From Pseudovibrio sp000156235 (lineage in GTDB: Bacteria > Pseudomonadota > Alphaproteobacteria > Rhizobiales > Stappiaceae), in assembly GCF_000156235.1 (NCBI RefSeq), contig NZ_DS996806.1, positions 496,001 through 560,000 on the forward strand: a DNA stretch of 64,000 nt, given 5' to 3'. Shown here one piece after another: positions 44,520 through 52,570 of the stretch. Position 1 is the stretch's first letter; each line of letters starts with the position of its first letter. The notes under the pieces are model-generated. The model saw only the letters and a list, made by a program, of their open reading frames with translations, was not told where the DNA came from and did no database searches. Position numbers and translations under genes: made by a program.

Positions 44520-44735
44520 GTGAAGCCTGATGAAATTCGTAAGGTGCAAACCTACATGCGCAACACATTCAAGTCGCCAGAACTTGAAGTGCGCGCGCGT
44601 CCTCGTAAAGATGACTCTGCTGAAGTTTATATCAACGACGAGTTTCTCGGCGTGATCTTCCGCGATGAGGAAGATGGCGAACTGAGCTGGAATTTCCAGA
44701 TGGCTATCCTCGATATTGACGTGGAAGGCCTCTAA
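44520..44735 (+). CDS. DUF3126 protein
   Basis: This 71-residue protein starts at GTG after AAGGAG. It matches DUF3126, a small alphaproteobacterial family: MKPDEIRKVQTYMRNTF, then RPRKDDSAEVYINDEFLGV and a final DEEDGELSWNFQMAILDID. The function is unknown. The gene is followed by a terminator and lies 82 bp after cysE, so it may be read through from cysE. Confidence 0.88.
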   Translation: MKPDEIRKVQTYMRNTFKSPELEVRARPRKDDSAEVYINDEFLGVIFRDEEDGELSWNFQMAILDIDVEGL

Positions 44736-44761
44736 GGCACCGCGCAAATCTGATAGGTTTG

Positions 44762-44787
44762 AAGGGCTCCGTTTCGGGGCCCTTTTT
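44762..44787 (+). terminator. Intrinsic terminator after the DUF3126 gene
   Basis: The AGGGCTCCG and CGGGGCCCT arms pair with G-U matches, followed by TTTTT. Confidence 0.85.
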
Positions 44788-44888
44788 GCATCATAATGAG
44801 ACGTGGAATGCGCTCTGCATCCTGAAATGAAACGTCTTTACCTCTCCGACTTAGCCTGAAATTTCCAGTGCCGTCCTATATGTAAATA

Positions 44889-44904
44889 TTAACAAGAGGT
44901 TAAC
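44889..44904 (+). promoter_or_regulatory. CtrA-type binding site
   Basis: TTAA-CAAGAGG-TTAAC fits the full CtrA consensus TTAA-N7-TTAA plus the common final C. It lies 88 bp upstream of the start of the small membrane-protein gene at 44992. Confidence 0.65.
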
Positions 44905-44991
44905 TGAGGATGGCATGCGGCATAGGATTTGCTTTCAACTGCACTGTATCGCGATTGAGCTGGGATGAACCAGCGAAGAGTGGGGGAGTGC

Positions 44992-45306
44992 ATGCTGGGC
45001 GAATTATTGTTGGCCGCGTTTATAGCGGCTTCCGGGTTTGTGACCGCGGGTATTCTGGGTAGTTTTTATCAGTTGGTGACGGGAGAGCCGCCGAAGTTCT
45101 TTGCCGAAATGAAGGGGCCAGTCTCCTGGCTTATTGTCGTCGGCCTCTGGCTGGTTGCCGGGCCGTTTATATTCATGCGCAATGCGATCCAAGGATATTA
45201 CTGGGAGAGCTTTAGTCCGGGCATGCTTGCTGCTGCTGGTGGTTTGACCGCTATGTGGAGCATTCTTTCCGGTACGTTTGTTTTGAGTTTTCTCTTGGCA
45301 CTTTAA
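44992..45306 (+). CDS. Small membrane protein (possibly DUF6949-like)
   Basis: This 104-residue protein has three predicted membrane segments (about 1-25, 42-65 and 75-100). MLGELLLAAFIAASGFVTAG and PVSWLIVVGLWLVAGPFIFM are typical hydrophobic stretches, with GYYWESFSPG between. It resembles a small Hyphomicrobiales membrane family (DUF6949 comes to mind, low certainty). GGGGGAG directly before the ATG at 44992 sets the start. A consensus CtrA site lies upstream. Function unknown. Confidence 0.72.
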   Translation: MLGELLLAAFIAASGFVTAGILGSFYQLVTGEPPKFFAEMKGPVSWLIVVGLWLVAGPFIFMRNAIQGYYWESFSPGMLAAAGGLTAMWSILSGTFVLSFLLAL

Positions 45307-45361
45307 GCAGGGCCTATGCTAGATTGCGCGGGATTTGATTTGTGCAATCTAGGAGAACCTT

Positions 45362-45889
45362 GTGCCATTTTATAAGCTTGGAGACAGAAGCCCTAACGTT
45401 CCTGAAAACGGAAACTACTGGGTCGCGCCATGTGCAAGTCTGATTGGGCATGTGCAACTGGATGAGGAAGCGAATGTTTGGTTTGGCGCCGTATTGCGTG
45501 GCGACACTGAACTCATTCACGTTGGCGCGCGCTCTAACATTCAGGATGGTTCTGTACTTCACACGGACTTGGGGTATCCGCTTGTTATTGGTGCGAACTG
45601 CACCGTTGGGCATAAAGCTATACTGCACGGCTGTACAATCGGTGAGGGATCGCTGATCGGCATGGGGGCCACGATCCTGAACGGTGCCAAGATCGGCAAA
45701 GGCTGCATTGTTGGCGCGAATGCGCTGGTGCCAGAAGGGAAGGTTATTCCCGATGGTTCCCTCGTTGTCGGTATGCCGGGTAAAGTGGTTCGTGAGCTGG
45801 ATGAAGACGCACAGGCAATGCTTATCCGTTCTGCTGATGGTTATGTGATGAATGCGCAGCGCTTTAAAGAGCAGCTTGTCGAACTCTGA
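45362..45889 (+). CDS. Gamma-class carbonic anhydrase-like protein
   Basis: This 175-residue left-handed beta-helix protein starts at GTG after AGGAG. It shows hexapeptide repeats and the gamma-CA pattern: RGDTELIHVGARSNIQDGSV, VGHKAILHGCTIGEGSLIGM and GAKIGKGCIVGANALVPEG. The histidines in TVGHKAILH correspond to two of the zinc ligands. Members such as YrdA and CaiE-like proteins may hydrate CO2 or act as CoA-transfer helpers. A bidirectional terminator follows. Confidence 0.9.
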   Translation: MPFYKLGDRSPNVPENGNYWVAPCASLIGHVQLDEEANVWFGAVLRGDTELIHVGARSNIQDGSVLHTDLGYPLVIGANCTVGHKAILHGCTIGEGSLIGMGATILNGAKIGKGCIVGANALVPEGKVIPDGSLVVGMPGKVVRELDEDAQAMLIRSADGYVMNAQRFKEQLVEL

Positions 45890-45913
45890 TTGTGCATTCG
45901 CATTTTAAAACAG

Positions 45914-45944
45914 AAAAGCCGCGGACAGGTTCCGCGGCATTTTT
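45914..45944. terminator. Bidirectional terminator
   Basis: GCCGCGGA (45918-45925) and TCCGCGGC (45931-45938) form a perfect 8-bp stem with a five-base loop. An A-rich left flank and T-rich right flank serve the two convergent genes. Confidence 0.9.
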
Positions 45945-45966
45945 ATTGCTTTGGGTAGCTTGTGCC

Positions 45967-46587
45967 TTACTCAGGGATGCTTGCCACGGTGGTGACGCGC
46001 TTATCGGAAATGGCGGACCATGCTGCTGCATGACGGGCGGATTGGCGTTTTACATAGCGGTATGGGGTTGAATACCAAGGCAAAATGGATGAGATCTGAT
46101 TGTCGAGAATGAGATCTCCCTGATCCGTGCGCACGCTTAAGACAGCATGTCCACCATTGTTCAGGTCTTTCACAACGGTGATGAGCAGGGCGCTTGGCGG
46201 CCATCCCAGCGCAATCAACTGTCGTTGCTTTTCCAGAACATACTCTTCGCAATCACCGGCACCTTGCGGGTAGGTCCAGTACTCCGCCACGCCAAAGAGC
46301 TGCTCATCTGTAAGCGGGCGCACCTGAGTGTTGATGGAGGCGTTGACGTCCAGAAGCTCTTGCCAGCGCTCTTTGGTCAGGCGAACGACAAGAGGGGTGT
46401 TGGTGCCATAGCGGCATTGCTGAGGGTAGTTCTGGCAGAATTCGATATGACCAACAGGGGCACTTGCTTGTCCGATGACGGGCATGAAACGACCCGGAAC
46501 CTGCTCGGCATTCGCCTGAGACAGACCCATAAATCCGCTCAACGCGATACCCAATACACTTTTCGCGAACAGCTTATACTCAAACAC
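45967..46587 (-). CDS. Transglutaminase-like cysteine protease (BTLCP family)
   Basis: The protein has 206 residues. A signal peptide (LGIALSGFMGLSQANA) precedes the BTLCP fold. The catalytic triad is visible: Cys in GAGDCEEYVLEK (about residue 112), His in NNGGHAVLSV (about 145) and Asp in LILDNQISS (about 159). W in AEYWTYP and the HIEFC segment near residue 50 are also family traits. It is related to LapG-type periplasmic proteases that cut adhesins, and the GGDEF/EAL and PilZ genes in this window fit a c-di-GMP context, but no LapD partner is adjacent. Target unknown. Confidence 0.85.
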   Translation of the reverse strand: MFEYKLFAKSVLGIALSGFMGLSQANAEQVPGRFMPVIGQASAPVGHIEFCQNYPQQCRYGTNTPLVVRLTKERWQELLDVNASINTQVRPLTDEQLFGVAEYWTYPQGAGDCEEYVLEKQRQLIALGWPPSALLITVVKDLNNGGHAVLSVRTDQGDLILDNQISSILPWYSTPYRYVKRQSARHAAAWSAISDKRVTTVASIPE

Positions 46588-46956
46588 AAGTAGCGCCCTC
46601 CAATCATGGCTGGCTCTACTTTCATTCGGGCGCTTTTATTTGGTTATAACCTTTAAACTCAGTATTTAATCAAATTCGATTTGCATTTAACTCAAGTTTG
46701 CATCGTAATTAAATTAAATCAGATGAAAATAAGAGCTAAATTTAATTCAAATTGTAATGAATTAAAGAGTCCGCAGAAATCTCTAGTTTTTGAAGGCTAC
46801 GCTGCGAGAGTTCGTCGGCATAAGTACGGTTAATTTAAAGATAATCGCGGAAAATTGTGCTTCTTGCATATAAAATTCACCGCAAATATTTTTTTATAAA
46901 TTTATCGAAAAGCTGAAGCTTAACCGTTGAAAACGAGGAAACGCTGCGGTTGAGCC
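46588..46956. other. AT-rich intergenic region
   Basis: 369 bp of AT-rich sequence, with several TTAA words near 46650-46760 and 46830 but none at the N7 spacing of a full CtrA site. It should carry the promoter of the BTLCP gene on the minus strand. No gene seen. Confidence 0.4.
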
Positions 46957-47592
46957 TTAGCGCTTTTCAGCGTTGGAGATGTGGTGTTCCAACAACTCCT
47001 TGTTCTGGACGGTCGCAAACTCGACTGCGATGCCCTCTTCGAAATGACGGACAATGCGTGCACGCATCTTGCCGAGCGTAATCGGTGTTCCAAGGGCTGG
47101 GCGCACATCTGTTTTGAGTGCGGCGCCAGAGAGGGACACGTCCACGATACGACAAGCGTACTCTCTGCCATCTGGCAGGATGATCTTGGTCATTGGGTTC
47201 TTTGGAACAAAGCGGTCGAACCTGCGATCTTCAGGCAGATTGAGTTCGTCTTTGTTCGCCAGCCATGTGAGGACGGATGCCAGCTTGTCGCGTTTGCGCG
47301 CGCTGGCATTCACTGTCATGGCAAAGCCGCCGTCGATTTCACGGACGATTTTACCTTCAACACGGCCAATGTGATCGAGATAGGCAACAACACGTTCGCC
47401 GATTTCGCCCATAACGGGGGAGATGAATGCGGCGCCGCCAGGGGACATGTTGACCACCTGACAAGGGTACTCGCGTCTATTTTCCAACATGAAGCGGCCA
47501 AGCACGTTGATTTCAACGCGGGAAAAACGGCGTCTGTCAGGTTCTTTTGCCGCGAGTGCAGCAATTCTGTTGGTCGCTGTGCGCCCTGCCAT
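46957..47592 (-). CDS. Protein with two PilZ domains
   Basis: This 211-residue protein has two PilZ domains. The first (about residues 20-95) has DRRRFSRVEINVLGRF and CQVVNMSPGGAAFISP. The second (about 120-205) has EDRRFDRFVPKNP and CRIVDVSLSGAALKT. The RxxxR and (D/N)xSxxG motifs bind c-di-GMP; the first domain has N in place of D and the second has RRFDR. It probably reads out c-di-GMP levels. A near-consensus CtrA site lies 70 bp upstream. Confidence 0.88.
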   Translation of the reverse strand: MAGRTATNRIAALAAKEPDRRRFSRVEINVLGRFMLENRREYPCQVVNMSPGGAAFISPVMGEIGERVVAYLDHIGRVEGKIVREIDGGFAMTVNASARKRDKLASVLTWLANKDELNLPEDRRFDRFVPKNPMTKIILPDGREYACRIVDVSLSGAALKTDVRPALGTPITLGKMRARIVRHFEEGIAVEFATVQNKELLEHHISNAEKR

Positions 47593-47662
47593 TTTCCTAG
47601 GAATCCCGAGTACGCGATTATTGTCTAATACGAAACTTGGGTCACACCCTAGGAAAACAAGG

Positions 47663-47678
47663 TTAACAGAATGGTAAC
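47663..47678 (-). promoter_or_regulatory. Near-consensus CtrA-type site before the PilZ gene
   Basis: On the minus strand the sequence reads GTTACCATTCTGTTAACC, giving TTAC-N7-TTAAC, one mismatch from TTAA-N7-TTAAC. It lies 70 bp before the PilZ start, a usual promoter distance. Confidence 0.45.
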
Positions 47679-47697
47679 TCAGGTGAGCCGTACAGGT

Positions 47698-48387
47698 TTA
47701 TATTTTACCACCATCAACAACTCTAAGATGTCCTACCTGTCGGCTGTTTGGAATTTCAACGGCTTTTGGTGCGGCAGGGCGTGACAAGCGGCTACCACGA
47801 CTTACCCTTGGTTCCATTGGGCCTACAGCACGGTGTGCTGGCGTTCCGAAATGTGGGACGCATTCATTTTCTTCGCTGAAGAGCGGTGCATCTTCGTCCG
47901 GCCAGATCAGGCGCAAGCTGTTTACTTTTTGCTTGGAGATGGCCTGAACGCCGAGCCAGAACGGACGCTTTAAAGGAGCCATGCAACCGAGGATGCGTGT
48001 GCAGCCTTCGCCCTGAACGCGTATTGGCAAGAGCAGGAGTTCCAGATCAACGGACTGGCCCATTTCTGTGGTGCCGGTGAAGCTGATGACTGCGGCTGCG
48101 CCGTCCTGCGTGATTGCGGAGAGCATGGCTGTGACGGCCTGCTGGTCTTTCTCGTCCCAACCGTCCAGGAAGCTGCGGCCTTTCAGCTCGCGGCAGAACA
48201 GGGAGCACAGGCGTGTACCTGCTAGGCGGAACCGGAAGTTGTTTTGCTTTGCCAGTTCCAGAATAAAGGTATCACCCAGAACACTTTTGATGGCGGAGGG
48301 TTGAATGTCGCCCCGTTCTGGTGCTGGACGTTCAGCCCGAATTTCGTCCCAGTATTCAAAGAGTATCCGTGATGCGCCGTGTTTCAT
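47698..48387 (-). CDS. PAS_5-family PAS domain protein
   Basis: This 229-residue protein has a PAS_5-type domain at residues 1-150: RILFEYWDEIRAERPAPERG, DTFILELAKQNNFRFRLAGT and RLCSLFCRELKGRSFLDGW, with LLPIRVQGEGCTRILGCM near the end. The 80-residue tail is low in recognised structure. Such proteins are common beside PilZ genes in Hyphomicrobiales. The ligand is unknown. AGGA just before the ATG at 48387 sets the start. It is divergent from the rhomboid gene and the small-RNA candidate. Confidence 0.83.
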   Translation of the reverse strand: MKHGASRILFEYWDEIRAERPAPERGDIQPSAIKSVLGDTFILELAKQNNFRFRLAGTRLCSLFCRELKGRSFLDGWDEKDQQAVTAMLSAITQDGAAAVISFTGTTEMGQSVDLELLLLPIRVQGEGCTRILGCMAPLKRPFWLGVQAISKQKVNSLRLIWPDEDAPLFSEENECVPHFGTPAHRAVGPMEPRVSRGSRLSRPAAPKAVEIPNSRQVGHLRVVDGGKI

Positions 48388-48523
48388 ATTCCTGCCTTCC
48401 CCAGTCCGCTTATTGGGTGTTCCCATTGGGGTCAGTGTCCTTTTTATGGACAACTTTAACTATCCGCTGGTCTATGGTGGGGAATAAGCAGGGAGCATGC
48501 CAAACTACAAATATCATAAAAAT

Positions 48524-48539
48524 TTAATAAAATATTAAC
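48524..48539. promoter_or_regulatory. CtrA-type binding site in a divergent region
   Basis: TTAA-TAAAATA-TTAAC (48524-48539) is a full CtrA consensus. A second TTAAC follows at 48541. It lies 140 bp upstream of the PAS gene (minus) and about 40 bp upstream of a TATAAT box (48578-48583) that may start the RNA ending at 48766. Confidence 0.6.
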
Positions 48540-48589
48540 CTTAACAAAGGGTTTAAGTTGTGGTGTGCGGCAGTTTATATAATCTTGGC

Positions 48590-48766
48590 TGCAGTTGCCT
48601 CACCTGAACCCTTGAGGCCATAAGAATTGAGCTATTTTCGGCGGAAAACCTAGTTTTGCTGCGTTTTGTACGTAGCCAGAAAAATCGGGAAATCACACGC
48701 CAAACGGGGAGAAGCTCCGATAAACCGTCAGCGCTTGGGGGAGTGCTGGCGGTTTATTGTTTTTAT
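48590..48766 (+). ncRNA. Candidate small RNA between PAS and rhomboid genes
   Basis: A TATAAT box at 48578-48583 and an intrinsic terminator at 48722-48766 bracket about 175 bases with no gene. Predicted hairpins include GCCTCA/TGAGGC (48597-48620 region, with CCTGAACCC in the loop), CTGCGT/ACGTAG near 48660-48675 and CGGGG/CTCCG near 48705-48719. The loop CCTCACC resembles an anti-Shine-Dalgarno sequence. The rhomboid start (48856) lies beyond the terminator, so the unit could also be a leader attenuator. I could not match it to 6S, SRP or another known RNA. Confidence 0.45.
48721..48766 (+). terminator. Strong intrinsic terminator with no upstream gene
   Basis: TAAACCGTCAGCGCT (48721-48735) pairs with AGTGCTGGCGGTTTA (48742-48756), with G-U pairs and a six-base loop, followed by TTGTTTTTATTT. 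It has no coding gene before it on the plus strand within 330 bp. Confidence 0.85.
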
Positions 48767-48855
48767 TTGATCCTTACATTCTGTGCCAAACCTTGCGAAC
48801 TGTGCCAAGTTACCCTAGTTCAAAATGGGACAGCAATTTTCGGGTCTGTAATGAA

Positions 48856-49632
48856 ATGAACCAATCCAACGAAGAGCATCAGGGCCCGGACGGTCCGTAT
48901 TTTCACCGCCCAGCACGGGAGCCGATGTTCAATCTGCCAACTGTGGTTGTTGGTCTCTCCCTTATCCTCATAGGGATCCATCTGGTTCGGGCTTACATTC
49001 TTTCTCCGAATGAAGAAGTGCAGACGCTACTTCTGTTTGCCTTCTGGCCAGTTCGTTATGTCAGCGGCTTTATGGCTCAATATTCCTGGCCGGGTGAAAC
49101 GGCTTCTGCGGTCTGGAGCTTCCTGACCTATGGTTTCCTGCATGGCAGTGCTGAGCATATCGGCTTTAATGTGCTTTGGATGGCTGTGTTTGGCAGTGCG
49201 GTTGCTCGCCGGTTTGGCGCGACGCGGTTCCTGCTTCTTTCTGCGGTTTGTGCTGTTGCTGGCGCCGGTGCGCATTTGGCGACCAACTGGGGGGATCAGG
49301 TGCCCGTGATTGGTGCTTCTGCTGCGGTTTCTGGTCAGATGGCTGCTTCTTTGCGGTTTATCTTTGAAGCAGGCGGGCCGATGAGTTCTTTCCGTCGTCA
49401 TGATACCCATGCATATGCTGTTCCTGCACGTTCTTTGAGAGAAGCGTTGAGTGATCGCCGTGTACTCACCTTTATCCTTGTCTGGTTCGGCCTCAACTTC
49501 CTGTTTGGAATCTGGTCAGCACCTATCGCAGGTGAGGGTGTAAGTATTGCGTGGCAAGCTCACGTAGGTGGATTTGTGGCTGGATTGATCCTCTTCCCAC
49601 TCTTAGATCCGATTAAACGGCGTTGGTCCTGA
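48856..49632 (+). CDS. Rhomboid-family intramembrane serine protease
   Basis: This 258-residue protein has about six membrane segments. The catalytic Ser lies in VIGASAAVSGQMAASL (GxSxxxxG) and the catalytic His in AWQAHVGGFVAGL near the C-terminus. The HGSAEHIGFNVLWMAVFGSA segment carries the usual HxxxN motif. A short soluble N-terminus of about 30 residues is present. It probably cleaves membrane proteins in the lipid bilayer. The ATG at 48856 has a weak ribosome-binding site. The gene is downstream of the terminator at 48766, so expression may depend on read-through or on its own promoter. Confidence 0.9.
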   Translation: MNQSNEEHQGPDGPYFHRPAREPMFNLPTVVVGLSLILIGIHLVRAYILSPNEEVQTLLLFAFWPVRYVSGFMAQYSWPGETASAVWSFLTYGFLHGSAEHIGFNVLWMAVFGSAVARRFGATRFLLLSAVCAVAGAGAHLATNWGDQVPVIGASAAVSGQMAASLRFIFEAGGPMSSFRRHDTHAYAVPARSLREALSDRRVLTFILVWFGLNFLFGIWSAPIAGEGVSIAWQAHVGGFVAGLILFPLLDPIKRRWS

Positions 49633-49790
49633 CCACTTAATAGTTAGCTAACTACATATGTTAACAGCACCTAAGTTGGTGGCTAGGCAAGTATTGTTTT
49701 TTTGTGCCATGATACCGTAGGGTTAGATTTGTTCTCTTCCTCTTTTTTCTCTGAGAAAGAAGGATGGCATAAACAAACGAGGAGGTCGCC

Positions 49791-50222
49791 ATGACAGTTG
49801 CTGCCATATTGAACGGCAAAGGGCGGGACGTTTATACGGAAACGAGCACACGTAGTTTGAGCGAAATATGCGCGAGCCTTGGCGGACGCCGCATTGGTGC
49901 GATTGTGTTGTGTGACGAGCCGGGCGTGATTGTCGGTATCGTTTCAGAACGTGATGTGGTTCAGGCGATCGCCATGGAAGGTCCTGACGTTCTTGCTCAA
50001 CCTGTTAGCGAGTACATGACCAAAGAGGTTGCTGTTTGTACGGAAGCAGACTCTGTGAACGGCGTTATGGCCCGTATGACCGAAGGCCGCTTCCGCCATA
50101 TGCCTGTTGTGGAGGATGGCAAGCTGATTGGTCTTGTTTCTATCGGTGATATCGTGAAGTTCCGCATCGCTCAGGTGGAGCGTGAGGCGGACGACCTTCG
50201 CAATTACATTCAGGCAGTCTGA
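49791..50222 (+). CDS. CBS-domain protein
   Basis: This 143-residue protein has two CBS domains. The first is at about residues 10-65 (LSEICASLGGRRIGAIVLCD, VGIVSERDVVQAIA), the second at about 75-135 (EYMTKEVAVCTEADSVNGVM, FRHMPVVEDGKLIGLVSIGD). CBS pairs bind adenine nucleotides and act as regulatory modules; no enzyme domain is fused. AGGAGG is placed 6 bp before the ATG. A perfect 14-bp palindrome, TAGTTAGCTAACTA (49641-49654), lies in the upstream gap. Confidence 0.9.
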   Translation: MTVAAILNGKGRDVYTETSTRSLSEICASLGGRRIGAIVLCDEPGVIVGIVSERDVVQAIAMEGPDVLAQPVSEYMTKEVAVCTEADSVNGVMARMTEGRFRHMPVVEDGKLIGLVSIGDIVKFRIAQVEREADDLRNYIQAV

Positions 50223-50233
50223 TCTGCTGGTTC

Positions 50234-50260
50234 ACTGCTGTGCTGTTCAGGCACAGCAGT
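50234..50260 (+). terminator. Hairpin after the CBS gene
   Basis: ACTGCTGTG (50234-50242) and CACAGCAGT (50252-50260) form a perfect 9-bp stem, 12 bp past the stop. The following sequence is CACTTCTTCC, with few T, so termination may be weak or Rho-assisted. Confidence 0.5.
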
Positions 50261-50319
50261 CACTTCTTCCGAAATTTGTGAGTACACACCGGATCATTCG
50301 TGTGATGCGCATGTCGGTG

Positions 50320-51333
50320 TTAAGGCTGCATTTCTGCCAGCTGGTGGATCTCTGGCAAGGCCCGGCATGTGGTTTCATAGCCGACGCGGATAGCTTCTTC
50401 TCCGCGGTGGAAGTCGAACAAGCCAAGATGAGAAAGTCGCAGGGTGAGGATGGTGTCTGGTGGGTCTCCAGCCAGACGTGAGCGGCCAATCCTGTCCTGA
50501 ATGATGTTGTAGCTGTCCATCATAACACCGGAAATGCCGGGCAATCCCTTTTGTTTTCCGCCAAAAATCTGGCGTCTCAGGACGCGTTTTATTGTGCCGC
50601 CGGGATCTTTGTTGAGTTTGCTGTCGATCTCCGGGATCATGTCCTTCGGGATTGGGGGCAGCTCGTGCACGACCGTGGAGCCGCGGCCAAATGTGTCTGA
50701 GTTCAGGTTGACAGCAATGACTGCTCTTGCGCCCATGGCACGGCAGACAGAGACGGGGATTGGGTTGACCAGTGCACCATCCACCAGCCAGCGACCACCG
50801 TACGCAACGGGTTCGAACACGCCGGGAAGGGACGTGGAGCAACGCATGGCTTGCGTGAGTGGGCCTTTCTTCAGCCAGATCTCATGACCGGTACCCAGTT
50901 CGGTAGCGACTGCTGCAAAGGGGCGGTCGAGGTCTTCGATCATAATGCCGCCGAAGTGGTCTTCGAACAGGGAGAGGACTTTTTTGCCAGAGATGAGGCC
51001 TGAGCCGCCGAAGGAGAGATCGACCATGCTGAAGACGCGGCGGCGGGAGAGGGAGACGACCCACTCCTCAAGCTGGTCCAGCTTACCGCAGAGATAGCAG
51101 CCGCCGACGACAGCGCCGATCGAGGTGCCTGCGATGAAGTCCAGTTGGATGCCTGCTTCTGAAAGAGCTTTGAGAACGCCGATGTGCGCCCAGCCGCGGG
51201 CTGCACCTCCGCCAAGTGCCAAGCCAATGCCGGGGGTGATCTCCGGCTCTGGAATGGTGGTGGGTGTTTCAGGCTCTTCTTCTACAGGCTGTTTGCTGTT
51301 GGGCCACAGAGGTAGATTTTGCAGCACTGCCAT
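50320..51333 (-). CDS. Patatin-like phospholipase family protein (RssA-like)
   Basis: This 337-residue patatin domain has oxyanion loop GGGAARGWAHIGVL (about residue 40), nucleophile elbow GTSIGAVVGG (Ser about 72) and the catalytic Asp in DGALVNPIPV (about 185). It hydrolyses acyl esters, probably of membrane lipids. RssA-type cytoplasmic members are widespread; the substrate is unknown. The tail after about 255 is less conserved. The gene is convergent with the CBS gene. Confidence 0.9.
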   Translation of the reverse strand: MAVLQNLPLWPNSKQPVEEEPETPTTIPEPEITPGIGLALGGGAARGWAHIGVLKALSEAGIQLDFIAGTSIGAVVGGCYLCGKLDQLEEWVVSLSRRRVFSMVDLSFGGSGLISGKKVLSLFEDHFGGIMIEDLDRPFAAVATELGTGHEIWLKKGPLTQAMRCSTSLPGVFEPVAYGGRWLVDGALVNPIPVSVCRAMGARAVIAVNLNSDTFGRGSTVVHELPPIPKDMIPEIDSKLNKDPGGTIKRVLRRQIFGGKQKGLPGISGVMMDSYNIIQDRIGRSRLAGDPPDTILTLRLSHLGLFDFHRGEEAIRVGYETTCRALPEIHQLAEMQP

Positions 51334-51432
51334 CTCCCCGACTGTCTTTACACTGGTTGAATAGTCAACGTTACCTTGGGGTAACTATGCTATTTAAACC
51401 TATAAAAAGACTGAATCGGGGCGCAGCGAAAC

Positions 51433-51903
51433 CTACTGTTTTTTCCCGTAAACTTCTTGGGGGTCATATACCGGAGCAACTTCCGTCTTCTCCAGCCAGA
51501 CATCGCCGGTTTCGTTTGAGTTTACTTTCCGGAAAAAGCAGGAGCGATAGCCGACGTGGCATGTGGCGCCGTTGCCATGGACTTTGACGCGAAGCCAGAT
51601 TGCGTCCTGATCACAATCAGTACGGATTTCAATGACTTCCTGTACCTGACCAGAGGTGCCACCCTTTTTCCAGTACTCCTGGCGGGAGCGACTCCAATAC
51701 CATGCCTCACCGGTTTCGATTGTACGGCGCAGGCTCTCGGAGTTCATGTAACCCACCATGAGAAGCTCACCGCTGTCGAAATCAGTGACTGCGGCAGCAA
51801 TCAAACCATTTTCGTCAAATTTCGGGCAGAGTTCATCGCCCAGTTCAATTGCTTTTTTGTCAGCGCGCGGCGCGAAGCCGTCGGCTTTAATATTCGTCGA
51901 CAT
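51433..51903 (-). CDS. hisI: Phosphoribosyl-AMP cyclohydrolase
   Basis: This 156-residue HisI enzyme opens the purine ring in histidine synthesis. Motifs are TDFDSGELLMVGYMN (about 40), WYWSRSRQEYWKKGGTSG and the metal-binding DCDQDAIWLRVKV plus GATCHVGYRSCFF near the C-terminus. It is the single-function form without a HisE domain. It lies 34 bp downstream of folE on the same strand, so both are probably co-transcribed. Confidence 0.95.
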   Translation of the reverse strand: MSTNIKADGFAPRADKKAIELGDELCPKFDENGLIAAAVTDFDSGELLMVGYMNSESLRRTIETGEAWYWSRSRQEYWKKGGTSGQVQEVIEIRTDCDQDAIWLRVKVHGNGATCHVGYRSCFFRKVNSNETGDVWLEKTEVAPVYDPQEVYGKKQ

Positions 51904-51937
51904 GAAATGCTCGAATTTTCTGATGAATGGTCCGAGC

Positions 51938-52570
51938 TTACGAACGGACCATTGTCATAAAGCGTACCTGTTCAGAGGCATTGTCTTCAAAAACACCGGA
52001 GAACCGGTTGGTGAGTGTAGAGACACCCTGCTTTTGAATACCACGCATGGACATGCACTGGTGTTCGGCCTCAATCATGACAGCTACGCCACGAGGAGCC
52101 AGATATTCTTCCAGTGCTGTTGCGATCTGAACGGTCAGATGTTCCTGTGTCTGAAGGCGACGTGCGTAAATTTCTACAACACGTGCGATCTTGGAAAGGC
52201 CCACGACAGCATGGTTTGGATAATACGCGATATGCGCTTTGCCAGTGAATGGCAGCACATGGTGCTCGCAGAAGGAGGTGAAGGTGATGTCTTTCAACAG
52301 CACGATATCGTTGTATCCACCGACCTCTTCGAAGGTACGTTCCAGATGCTCGCGAGGATCTTCCTTGTAACCGGAGAAAAGATCTTCGTAGGCTTTGACC
52401 ACGCGCTTTGGTGTATCCAGCAATCCTTCACGCTCCGGATCGTCTCCGATCCATTGAAGAAGTACGCGCGCAGCGGCCTCAGCTTCAGCCCGGCTAGGGC
52501 GGTTGGGGAGCTTGTTGTCTTCTGTAGCCGTGGGATCGGTTTCCGTAACCGGTCTCAAAACAGCGTCCAT
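51938..52570 (-). CDS. folE: GTP cyclohydrolase I
   Basis: This 210-residue FolE makes dihydroneopterin triphosphate from GTP for folate. Zinc and active-site motifs are FTSFCEHHVLPFTGKAHIAY (about 125), VGLSKIARVVEIYA and EAEHQCMSMRGIQK near the C-terminus. A 30-residue variable N-terminal extension is present. It is the first gene of the folE-hisI pair and is divergent from the IscU-like gene. Confidence 0.95.
   Translation of the reverse strand: MDAVLRPVTETDPTATEDNKLPNRPSRAEAEAAARVLLQWIGDDPEREGLLDTPKRVVKAYEDLFSGYKEDPREHLERTFEEVGGYNDIVLLKDITFTSFCEHHVLPFTGKAHIAYYPNHAVVGLSKIARVVEIYARRLQTQEHLTVQIATALEEYLAPRGVAVMIEAEHQCMSMRGIQKQGVSTLTNRFSGVFEDNASEQVRFMTMVRS

Noticed and set aside
46650..46850. 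CtrA site in the AT-rich region before the BTLCP gene
   Set aside because: TTAA words are present but none at the seven-base spacing.
48590..48766. 6S RNA
   Set aside because: The 5' and 3' ends do not form the long closing stem required, and the neighbourhood is not the usual one.
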